This document shows positions 57,169 through 64,000 of a stretch of DNA of 64,000 bases, in pieces; position 1 is the stretch's first letter, and each line of letters begins with the position of its first letter. The translations under genes were made by a program, and so were the position numbers. Origin of the DNA: Actinobacteria bacterium OV320 (GTDB taxonomy: Bacteria; Actinomycetota; Actinomycetes; Streptomycetales; Streptomycetaceae); NCBI GenBank assembly GCA_001298545.1, contig LJCX01000030.1:620001-684000 (forward strand). Direction: 5' to 3'. The notes beneath the pieces were generated by a model. That model saw only the letters and a program-made list of their open reading frames with translations. It had not been told where the DNA came from and did not search any database.

Positions 57169-57741
57169 CTGTCCACCCGTGCGGTCATCGCCCGCCCCAC
57201 CGCCGACGGCTATGCCGGCATGTACGTCCACTTCGACGGCTACCCCGACAGCAAACTCCCGCTACTCCTGGCCGCCTACCAGCACCGGTTCGCCGGTGAC
57301 GTGGAGGCGATGGCCCGGCACCTGATCGACGAGGTGCACCACGGCTGGGAGGAACTGGGCACGGACCTCCTCGACGGTGCTCCCGCCGGCCTGCGCCGCT
57401 CCCTGACCGGGGGCGAGGAGTACCCCAGCCGCCAGCTCACCAACCTGTACAACACCGACGGCACCCCGGCCGAGCGTGAACTGATCACGCAGGACGGCAC
57501 CGAGGATCTGGAGTGGGCCTATGTCCTGCACGAGTCCGGCATCGAAGTAATCGGCCTGCTGGCGTACGACCGCGGACCCGTCGTCGGGTGGGACACCGAC
57601 CCGCGAAGCCGCATCGTCGCCGATCCCGGTGCATGGAACCCGGATTCTCCGGCGCCGGTCGTGCCGCCGCGTACCGCCCCGCGCCTGTCCGCCACTGCTC
57701 CTTCATTGGCGCCGGCGCCCCGCAAGGCCGCCCGCCGATAA
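57169..57741 (+). CDS. Conserved protein, CTG start, paralogue of 56564
   Basis: A 190-residue protein from CTG, six bases after AGGAG. STRAVIARPTADGYAGMYVH, FDGYPDSKLPLLLAAYQHRF, HLIDEVHHGWEELGTDLLDG, EWAYVLHESGIEVIGLLAYD. The YxHxDGYP opening and the G-W-E/S-S/E-L-G-T-D-L-L-D-G core define a small family I cannot name. A longer in-frame start lies inside the previous gene and is unlikely. Confidence 0.65.
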   Translation: MSTRAVIARPTADGYAGMYVHFDGYPDSKLPLLLAAYQHRFAGDVEAMARHLIDEVHHGWEELGTDLLDGAPAGLRRSLTGGEEYPSRQLTNLYNTDGTPAERELITQDGTEDLEWAYVLHESGIEVIGLLAYDRGPVVGWDTDPRSRIVADPGAWNPDSPAPVVPPRTAPRLSATAPSLAPAPRKAARR

Positions 57742-57788
57742 CCCCGGCAGCCCGCACCGTCCCTACCGAAGCCCGCCCGGAGAAGCCC

Positions 57789-58538
57789 CTGTCGCCGCAC
57801 CCTCACTCGAAGATCACCGTGGTCATCGCCACCCAACTCCGCCCGGAGCGGCTAGCGTTCCTCGCCGCCATGCACGCGAGCCTGTGCCGCCAGAGCGTCC
57901 CGTGGGAGGCCGTCGTCGCCCTCGACGGCGCCGACCCCACCCGGCTGCCCGCCGCGCTCGCCGTCGACCCGCGCATCCGTACCCTCGCCCTGCCGCGCTC
58001 GGTCGGCGCGGCCTGCGCCCGCAACTTCGCCCTCAACGAAGTGCGCACCGAGTACGTCCAATGGGCTGACGACGATGACGAGTTCACCGACTGGGCCATG
58101 GCGCTGCGGCTGCGCACGCTTGAGGAGACCGGGGTGGGTTGGTGCGCCGGATACAGCCAGGACCTGCACGCGGACGGGTCCACGACCCTGTGGCGGTGCC
58201 CGACGCCGCCCGGCCGGCATGAGGCCGGGGACGTATGGCGGTACTGGAAGGACCCGGCCGACACCATCCCGCTCGGCCCGACCACCCTTCTGGCCCGAAC
58301 CGACCTGGTGCGCGCGGCCCCCATGGGCGGTCTCGTACAGGGCGAGGATTACTGCGCTCTCGCGATCACCTGCCTCGCCCCGGGAATCCTGCTGCCCGTT
58401 CCGGTCTACCGGTACCGCAAGCACGCCGCGCAGATGACCGCGCAGGACTCCTACGACGAGTTGGAGGGAAAAGCGCGGGCCTTCGCCCACCGGTTCGGTA
58501 CCAGCCTGCACGCCGCAGCGCGCGCTCTCCGCGTGTAG
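57789..58538 (+). CDS. GT2-like glycosyltransferase, CTG start
   Basis: A 249-residue protein from CTG, six bases after GGAG. GT-A/family 2 features: ITVVIATQLRPERLAFLAAM, SVPWEAVVALDGADPTRLPA, GAACARNFALNEVRTEYVQW, ADDDDEFTDWAMALRLRTLE (metal-binding acidic cluster), LVQGEDYCALAITCLAPG. It would transfer a sugar to an unknown acceptor. It ends the transfer operon; glycosylation of surface components could be its role. Confidence 0.75.
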   Translation: MSPHPHSKITVVIATQLRPERLAFLAAMHASLCRQSVPWEAVVALDGADPTRLPAALAVDPRIRTLALPRSVGAACARNFALNEVRTEYVQWADDDDEFTDWAMALRLRTLEETGVGWCAGYSQDLHADGSTTLWRCPTPPGRHEAGDVWRYWKDPADTIPLGPTTLLARTDLVRAAPMGGLVQGEDYCALAITCLAPGILLPVPVYRYRKHAAQMTAQDSYDELEGKARAFAHRFGTSLHAAARALRV

Positions 58539-58798
58539 GTTCCGCGACTCGGTGCGCACTGTCGGCTGAGGACGCGCAGCCGATGTGCAACTCCGAGCCC
58601 AGGTGCGCACGTCGATGTTGCGGGTTCACGCCTGCCGCCACGTAGTAAAGCGCCAACAGACGAGGGATGCGGAGAGCGGCTATGCAGCAGGCACCATTGC
58701 TGTCGGTTGTACTCAATGCCCTGCCAGTCAGACGCTCTCAAGTCACGTGCATCTCAATGCAGTTAGAGTCAACCCAACCAGTGATCACGAGGGGAAAC

Positions 58799-59224
58799 AT
58801 GGATATCAAGTTCGAGGTGCAGCGGTTGGCCGGCATTGCGCGGGATCGCCATGCTGAAGCCGAGGAAGGTGTGCTGCGGGCGGCCAAGGACGGCGAGACG
58901 TACACCCCGTTCATGTTGGAGCAGGTCGTTAGAACGCAGGTGTACCTCGCATTGTGGGAGCGCACCCGTTACTACGTGGGTGAGGGCACCGAAGCCCCGT
59001 TCGTCATCGGTGATGACCGCCTTGCCGACACTGACGATCCAAAGGCCGCCTTGCAGAACCTTCTTGGACGCGTCAAGGAGCCGACTCCGTACCGGGGTGC
59101 GGGGTTCCCGATGGACGATGCATGCCACGTCCTAGAGAAGCAGCAGCACAAGCTGTGGCGCGAATCTTGCAGTGACCTGCTGGCCAGGATCTGTGACGCA
59201 CCGTCTCCGGACAGCTCTGACTGA
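58799..59224 (+). CDS. Hypothetical protein
   Basis: A 141-residue protein with ATG after CGAGGGGAAAC. Helical: VQRLAGIARDRHAEAEEGVL, EQVVRTQVYLALWERTRYY, DACHVLEKQQHKLWRESCSD. No domain recognised. Base composition is less GC-rich than its neighbours, which may indicate separate acquisition. It ends upstream of a hairpin shared with the convergent gene at 59691. Confidence 0.55.
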   Translation: MDIKFEVQRLAGIARDRHAEAEEGVLRAAKDGETYTPFMLEQVVRTQVYLALWERTRYYVGEGTEAPFVIGDDRLADTDDPKAALQNLLGRVKEPTPYRGAGFPMDDACHVLEKQQHKLWRESCSDLLARICDAPSPDSSD

Positions 59225-59380
59225 TCATTCTCATCCCGGCGGAAACCGCTACTGCCATTTCTGCGCATGCCCGACCGACGGGACGACTGCGCGCCAAGTC
59301 CGGATTCTGGCGTTTCCTCTGGAAACAGTGCGCACTAGGCCCTGGACGCTACACCGTGATTGTAGGTCCCACGATTCCGC

Positions 59381-59436
59381 GAGCATTTGCGCGTGATCAT
59401 GAGCACCGATCGAGCATTTCCGCGCGATCATGGGCA
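59381..59436. repeat. Tandem direct repeat, 25 bases
   Basis: GAGCATTTGCGCGTGATCAT (59381) and GAGCATTTCCGCGCGATCAT (59412) start 31 bases apart and extend for 25 bases with three mismatches by eye. They lie near a possible ParA-like gene and could be partition-type repeats. Confidence 0.5.
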
Positions 59437-59601
59437 TTGGTGACGTTCAGTAGCGGTCAGTAGTCGACTGTTAACGATCTTGCGGTTTGAAGGTCGGGAA
59501 CCGCGCCCGCCACCTCGGTGCCAGCACGGCAAAACATCTGTGGCGAGAGGTCCGGCTGCGACTGAACCACTCGGTTCGCGGGCTTCCTGCCACGGGCTCG
59601 C

Positions 59602-59627
59602 AGGGCTCGCGCGTCTGCGCGAGCCCT
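59602..59627. terminator. Hairpin terminator between convergent genes
   Basis: Perfect 11-base inverted repeat AGGGCTCGCGC / GCGCGAGCCCT with loop GTCT, between the plus-strand gene ending at 59224 and the minus-strand gene ending at 59691. Confidence 0.65.
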
Positions 59628-59690
59628 TGCGGACACCCCACTTCTGTTTCCGTATCCGCCCCTGCGGCGTCGGGCTCGCAGTCGGTCCCG

Positions 59691-61430
59691 CTAGCACTCG
59701 GCGTATTCGCGCAGGGCGGCCAGGAACACCTCCGCGTTCTCGCCCGGAGCGCCGAAGCTGCTACGGATCTGCATGGCCTGCTGCGTCTCGAACACTCGCC
59801 GCTCGTCGGGAAGGCAGTCCAGCACCGTGCGGTGAGGGCTACGGCGCGGGGCGCGCGGCAGCCGGCCCAGTACCGGCATCCCGTGGCGGGCCAGTTCGGC
59901 ATCCACTGCGGCGTCAAAAGCGTCGGGTCCGCGCGCGTCGTGTGCGCACCACAGGACGAGGCCGGTCAGGGGCACCTCGGCGAAAGGGACCCTCGCCAGG
60001 TGGCGGTTCAGCCAAGCCACCGCGGATTCGTTGGGCATGAGAGGGATGGTGGTGCGTCGTAGTTCACCAGCCCGGATGCTGGTGCTTTTCGTCGTCCTGC
60101 CGAAGCCTCCGTCCGTGACGATGACGTGGTCGTCCGCCAGCGGGGAGAGTCCCGCCAGAGGCATGTCCGCCCACTGGCGCTTCATCATGATGACCTGGTC
60201 GAACTCCGCTCGGGCCCGGGCAATCTCAGACTCGAGATCGCCGTGGACGAAGTCGGCGTACCCCATGAACATGGCTCCGGGCCCGCCGGTCAGTCGCACC
60301 CGTTCCCACGCTGCGGTGTCACCGCGCCGGTGGCGGCTGCTGTCCACGCGCAGGACCAGGGTGCACAGCCCTTGTTGTGCCCAGGCAGCGGCGAGTTGCT
60401 TGGCGGCGTCCAGCCGATCGTCGCCCCAAGGGTCGATGAGCTGGAGGACGTGCCCGCCGGGCGTCTGTCCAGTGCCGCCCACTGGAGGCTGCCCTTCGCT
60501 CAGGAATGTCGCCAGGACGTGTGCACGGGCGCGGCCCGGCCGTTGGGCGGGGTGGGGATTGTCGGCGTGGATGGTGCGGACGGTGAGCTGCCCCAAAGCG
60601 AAGGTCTGGACGCACTGCTGCTGGTCACAGTGATGGCCGTCCGTGTCGGCGGCCAGCCCTGGTCCGGCCACCGCCTCGGCAAGCGCAGTGGCGACACTGT
60701 CGTCGTGCACGGGGCGTTGGTGCGGCACGCCGTGTTGCACCGTCCAGTTCAGACCGGAGTTGTGGGGCTGGCTGGTGAACGTCACCGTGCTGCCATGGAC
60801 CAGCGATGGCCACAGATGCAGGCGGCGCAGCAGCGCGCTGGCGAGATGTGGGCGCACGGTGTGCGGGTCCACGGGCTTGGCCCTCCTGCTCGTCGTCCGC
60901 GTGCTTCGGCCCAGGGGCCGCGGCATCGGACCGTGCGGGGTGTCCTTGGTCCACAGCGGCTCATAGCGTTGCTCTTCGACGGCCGTGCGGTGGGCGTCCA
61001 GGATGGCGGCGAGATCGCAGTTCGGGGGGCCGAGGATCAGTGCGCGGCCTGTAGCGGTCCTGCCCAGGGCCAGCTCGATGCCCTGTCGGCCGACATAGGC
61101 ACGCAGGTCGAGTACGCCGTGCCGGGATCGACGCCGGTCCTTATAGGGGAGCAGGGTCAGCAGCGAGGAGAAGGGCTCCGGTGATTCCAAGCGCAGCACA
61201 AGCTGGTCGGCACTGGGGACGACTTCGCTGACGCCGAGGGGGTTGAGGCCCTGCCCCTGGCCAAGGACGTTCAGCAGGTACGAATCCAGTCGCGCTTGAT
61301 CGGTGTCCTTGGCGGCGGGCACCGGCTCAGACCAGTCCCGAAGACTGGCAAGGCGGAGGCGCGCTTCTCTAAGGCTCTCTCCGGTGTGCTGGCGGCGGAC
61401 GTCGACGATGTACTGATCGATGTGCATCAC
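59691..61430 (-). CDS. Large hypothetical protein, possible degenerate ParA-like fold
   Basis: A 579-residue protein with no signal or TM. The C-terminal ~250 residues follow the ParA/MinD order: GGHVLQLIDPWGDDRLDAAK in place of the Walker A segment (no GKGGxGKT), QLAAAWAQQGLCTLVLRVDS, EFDQVIMMKRQWADMPLAGL, and TGLVLWCAHDARGPDAFDAA with GMPVLGRLPRAPRRSP. The N-terminal part includes HHCDQQQCVQTF and ALGQLTVRTIHADN. The ParA link is inference; the nucleotide loop is lost. It may still bind the nearby repeats. Confidence 0.4.
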   Translation of the reverse strand: MMHIDQYIVDVRRQHTGESLREARLRLASLRDWSEPVPAAKDTDQARLDSYLLNVLGQGQGLNPLGVSEVVPSADQLVLRLESPEPFSSLLTLLPYKDRRRSRHGVLDLRAYVGRQGIELALGRTATGRALILGPPNCDLAAILDAHRTAVEEQRYEPLWTKDTPHGPMPRPLGRSTRTTSRRAKPVDPHTVRPHLASALLRRLHLWPSLVHGSTVTFTSQPHNSGLNWTVQHGVPHQRPVHDDSVATALAEAVAGPGLAADTDGHHCDQQQCVQTFALGQLTVRTIHADNPHPAQRPGRARAHVLATFLSEGQPPVGGTGQTPGGHVLQLIDPWGDDRLDAAKQLAAAWAQQGLCTLVLRVDSSRHRRGDTAAWERVRLTGGPGAMFMGYADFVHGDLESEIARARAEFDQVIMMKRQWADMPLAGLSPLADDHVIVTDGGFGRTTKSTSIRAGELRRTTIPLMPNESAVAWLNRHLARVPFAEVPLTGLVLWCAHDARGPDAFDAAVDAELARHGMPVLGRLPRAPRRSPHRTVLDCLPDERRVFETQQAMQIRSSFGAPGENAEVFLAALREYAEC

Positions 61431-62384
61431 GCTCTCCCTTGTTCCTGCCCCGACCCGGCAGAAGGTGCGTGAAGTTCACAAGAACGGTTCGTGGGGACTG
61501 TGCGCGAGACGGGCAAGGCACGGGGGGTGGTGTTGTCCGTCGGCGTCAGGGTCGGTTTGCGGCGCCCGGACCTGGCTGCCACCTGCCAGGTGGCAACAGC
61601 GAACCGCGCCCGTCGCTTGCTGTGCAACTCTCAGGGCATCCGGCAGCGGAATTTCCCTCGAAAGAGTGCTATGCGAGCGGCTCACGCTGACGGCAGGCCG
61701 CCGCGCAGCGGGTGGGAGTTCCCCTGTTGTCGCGGGCTTCTTCGGCCAGATCCAGGAGTGCATCGAGCACAGATGCAGTGACGTCGGCGAGCGAACGCTC
61801 CTCCCCGTCACGCAGCCATCAGCTGAACGCGATTTCGAACACGCTCGCGCCTCACTCCTATTCGACGGCCTGCGCTATGGAGCCACTACTTCAGGCTGAC
61901 CCGCGATACACGACGGCGAAGGACGGCTGTTCACCGAAGGGGTTCCGACGCGACACGGCTCCAGGCCGGCGTCTGGCCCCGGCAGCAATCGCCATCATCG
62001 GTACTGGCCGAGGGGCAGAGGTACCAGTTGAGAGCACCCTCGCCACAGCAGACGGGCCGCAACATAGCCGAGGGCCGCCGGTTATGGAAACCGGCGTTCG
62101 TCGCGATCATTGATACATCCCACTCGCCACCGGAAGGCATTACGCATCACTTCAGAAAGCCTCCGCGCATGCGTCATATCGCGACTACGGAGGGCTACAC
62201 CGACACACCTTGAACGGCGAGCCTCTGCTCATGATCACCGGCCCCTGGCGCTGCTCGCCCGGCGCGGAATAGCGCAAGCGTCCCGGTGGCAGTGCTCACG
62301 AGGATGCGGAACCTACACCGCGATTCCGCCGCGTAGTTGAGGCGCCCCGTTTCGTCGCCCGCTCCCGATCCCACCGGAAGAACC
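61431..62384. other. Long region without a supported gene
   Basis: About 950 bases with several broken ORFs but none convincing. It holds a perfect inverted repeat TGCCACCT-gcc-AGGTGGCA (61576-61594) and, at 62077-62095, GCCGGTT-atgga-AACCGGC, which has the CCGGTT-N5-AACCGG core of the cargo/T4SS operators. The 3' end carries the promoter and GGAAG of the DUF317 gene at 62385. Confidence 0.45.
62078..62094. promoter_or_regulatory. Shared operator palindrome, site 4
   Basis: CCGGTT-atgga-AACCGG, the same arms and 5-base spacing as sites 1 and 2, about 290 bases upstream of the DUF317 gene at 62385. The flanks differ (no CCCC/GGGG extension), so this is a weaker match. Confidence 0.4.
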
Positions 62385-63194
62385 ATGCCCAACGACCCCG
62401 ACCAGGACAGTCCCCGAGAGAAAATCCTCATCTCTCCCCGCTACCTGGCCGCCAGCCTCCCCAACGACCACCAACAGCTCCTGGACATCTTCGCCGAGGA
62501 AACCGCGTGGAGCGAACACGCCGACGCCTCGTCGTTGACCGTGACCAGCCCATGCCGACGCATCACGATCCGCCACGACCAAGCAGCCGTGGGCCGAGGC
62601 CCTCATATGGTGATCTCAGCCCGCACCGACGAAGAAGCTGCTGAGCGCTGGCGTGCGGATATCGCGGGCAATGTGCCGATCGAGTTCGTCGCGAGGCTTA
62701 TCGGCACCCTGGCAGGCGAACTGGCCGCCGATCCGGATCACGTCGTCTACGGCATCGGCGCCGAGCCCGGCCTGCTGGAGCTCTACGTCGACGTCGACTC
62801 TTGGACCCACTTCGGCGACTTCGGGCTTTCCGGATTTATCTCGCATGACGGACACGCCGCCGTGGTCGGCCGCCCCGTGGACTCGCCAGCGCCGCCTATC
62901 CACGGAGACGCATCCATCACCTGGCACCTGGCCGCCTCCCCGGAAGACCTCGGTCACCTGTGGGACATCTCGTTCACGGACAAGACGCCGCCCTTCCTCA
63001 TGCACGCGGTCGTCGCCGAGACGCTCGATCCCCGGCCCATCCTGCGCTCCACGTCCTTCCCTTTCTCCGGTGCCGTCGCCCCGCTGATGACCATCGAACG
63101 CGTCTCATCGCCATACCGCCGCCCCTCGGCGCAGCCTCCGCACGCCGAACCACCGCGCACCCCCGAGCCCAAGCGCGCCCCGAAGACCCGCTGA
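62385..63194 (+). CDS. DUF317 domain protein
   Basis: The 269-residue protein has DUF317 units ILISPRYLAASLPNDHQQLL, SLTVTSPCRRITIRHDQAAV, then GFISHDGHAAVVGRPVDSPA and LGHLWDISFTDKTPPFLMHA. Pro/Arg tail. ATG with GGAAG upstream. Fifth DUF317-type protein in the window. Confidence 0.75.
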   Translation: MPNDPDQDSPREKILISPRYLAASLPNDHQQLLDIFAEETAWSEHADASSLTVTSPCRRITIRHDQAAVGRGPHMVISARTDEEAAERWRADIAGNVPIEFVARLIGTLAGELAADPDHVVYGIGAEPGLLELYVDVDSWTHFGDFGLSGFISHDGHAAVVGRPVDSPAPPIHGDASITWHLAASPEDLGHLWDISFTDKTPPFLMHAVVAETLDPRPILRSTSFPFSGAVAPLMTIERVSSPYRRPSAQPPHAEPPRTPEPKRAPKTR

Positions 63195-63246
63195 GCCCCG
63201 TCCGTCTGAACGAGCTCGCCCGCGGTCTCGACCCACCAGGACCTCG

Positions 63247-64000
63247 ATGCCCACGCCCTCCGCCGAGATCACCCTCACCACCAGCCGCCCCCCTGGGGCT
63301 CGTCGCCATCGCCTCCGGCAAGAAGTACCCGCAGGCCCATCAAGCGCTGGAAGACGCCGGATTCAGGCGCCTGCCCAACGGTGTGTTCACCGCTCCGCTG
63401 GCCGACGCACAGGCTGCCCGGGCCACCGCCAGCGCCCTGGTGCATCACGCCCACGAACACGGCGCCACCATCATCACCAGCAGCCGGCCCTACCTCGGCG
63501 ACATCGGCACCGAGATCGCCGCCCGGCTGCCCGGCACCTGGAGCGCCGTACTGGAGATCTACAGCCACCCGCTGTGGCAGGAAGACCTCTGGCCCATGCT
63601 GTGGGAAGCCGGCGAGATATACCGGGCCCTCGAAGACCACCGCATCCCGTTCGCGTCCGTCCTGAAGAACGGCACCGGCACCGAGCTGCTGCTGATCGAG
63701 CGCCCCAGCCACCGCAGCGGATACCTCCTCGGCGCTCTCACCGACCGGGAGCAAGAGGACCCCCACGACGACCCCACCACGCCTCACAGCATCGTGCTGC
63801 CCGCCGATCCCGGCCTCGCCGCCCACGCCGTCACGCACACGTTCCTGCCCGCCTACCGTCGCGCCCTGCACAACCAGGACCTGAACAACGTCCTGCGCGC
63901 CCTGGAGCGCATCCGGGCAGAACACCAGACCCTCCAGGCGATCAAGGACTCCGGCCGGTACAGCGACGGCGTTCCGCTCGGCAACTCCCGCCTGATCTCA
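63247..64000 (+). pseudogene. Hypothetical plasmid protein, frameshifted near its start and 3'-partial
   Basis: The ATG at 63247 (AGGA upstream) encodes MPTPSAEITLTTSRP, then a run of six C bases near 63287-63292 shifts the frame. The coding-like frame continues LGLVAIASGKKYPQAHQALE, DAGFRRLPNGVFTAPL, HEHGATIITSSRPYLGDIG, LKNGTGTELLLIERPS and is still open at the window edge. A single extra C explains everything, so the gene may be intact in reality (sequencing or slippage). No family recognised. Confidence 0.5.

Noticed and set aside
59471..59690. Integration attachment site near the bases ATCTTGCGGTTTGAAGGTC
   Set aside because: No tRNA 3' end and no second copy found in the window, and no integrase gene nearby.
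1..64000. CRISPR arrays
   Set aside because: No regularly spaced identical direct repeats with unique spacers; the GGGGAC array and the 11.2 kb repeats are too short, irregular and coding-embedded.
1..64000. tRNA or rRNA genes
   Set aside because: No cloverleaf with a GGTTCGA-type T arm and no rRNA-like conserved segments seen by eye; the GGTTTGAAGGTC near 59483 lacks the remaining arms.

Overview
This 64 kb window is high-GC actinobacterial DNA, almost certainly from Streptomyces or a close relative. The supporting evidence is strong third-position G/C bias, several DUF317 proteins, a WhiB regulator, an XRE/ImmA-IrrE/MAB_1171c cassette and a T4SS of the actinobacterial type (DUF6112, SCO6880 and VirB4 families). 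I saw no rRNA, tRNA, ribosomal-protein or central housekeeping gene. The replication-like genes, MobC, relaxase and T4SS, with no recognisable integrase, fit a conjugative (probably large) plasmid better than an integrated element. This is inference; the window alone cannot separate a plasmid from a plasmid-derived chromosomal island.

Layout. 1-10 kb is accessory DNA with debris: a frameshifted methyltransferase, a GIY-YIG-type protein, a nucleotidyltransferase, an operon with two membrane-anchored Mrr-like nucleases, a KilB-like protein, TPR and IS701 remnants, and a minus-strand cassette (XRE regulator, ImmA/IrrE peptidase, MAB_1171c membrane protein, PAP2-like protein) with palindromic operators upstream. 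10.7-17.9 kb is a tightly overlapped plus-strand run: a small leader ORF, a winged-helix protein with iteron-like repeats inside its gene, a zinc-binding protein, WhiB, a SpdB-like membrane protein, two small proteins, MobC and the relaxase. Four hairpins inside the mobC 5' region are the best oriT candidate. 18-27.6 kb holds lipoproteins, a PD-(D/E)XK-like protein, DUF317 proteins, a stand-alone NrdJ C-terminal domain, a GNAT, a GFA protein and several truncated gene fragments.

27.7-44.4 kb is a long minus-strand cargo block, mostly with overlapping stops and starts. In transcription order it has an orphan DNA methyltransferase, DUF4913, RelE-like and DUF3631-like proteins, a GNAT, a family of small helical paralogues, a secreted SH3 protein, two HxlR-type regulators, an MFS exporter, an ATP-grasp ligase, a second MFS exporter, a HAD hydrolase, two DUF317 proteins and an LAxTG surface protein. 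45-58.5 kb is a plus-strand conjugation operon (VirB1-like peptidoglycan hydrolase, DUF6112, VirB8-like, VirB6-like, SCO6880, VirB4, secreted and paralogous accessory proteins, a GT2-like glycosyltransferase). No VirD4-type coupling protein is visible. 58.5-64 kb holds a possible degenerate ParA-like protein, direct repeats, another DUF317 protein and a frameshifted or partial gene at the edge.

Two window-wide features stand out. The palindrome CCGGTT-N5-AACCGG, or half-sites of it, recurs upstream of the cargo operons and in the divergent promoter between the methyltransferase and the T4SS operon. This suggests one regulator for cargo and transfer. Second, the T4SS operon and several cargo genes start almost entirely at TTG, and at least five genes appear to use CTG or ATC placed at the correct distance from a GGAG Shine-Dalgarno. 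ATG-only gene finding misses or truncates these.
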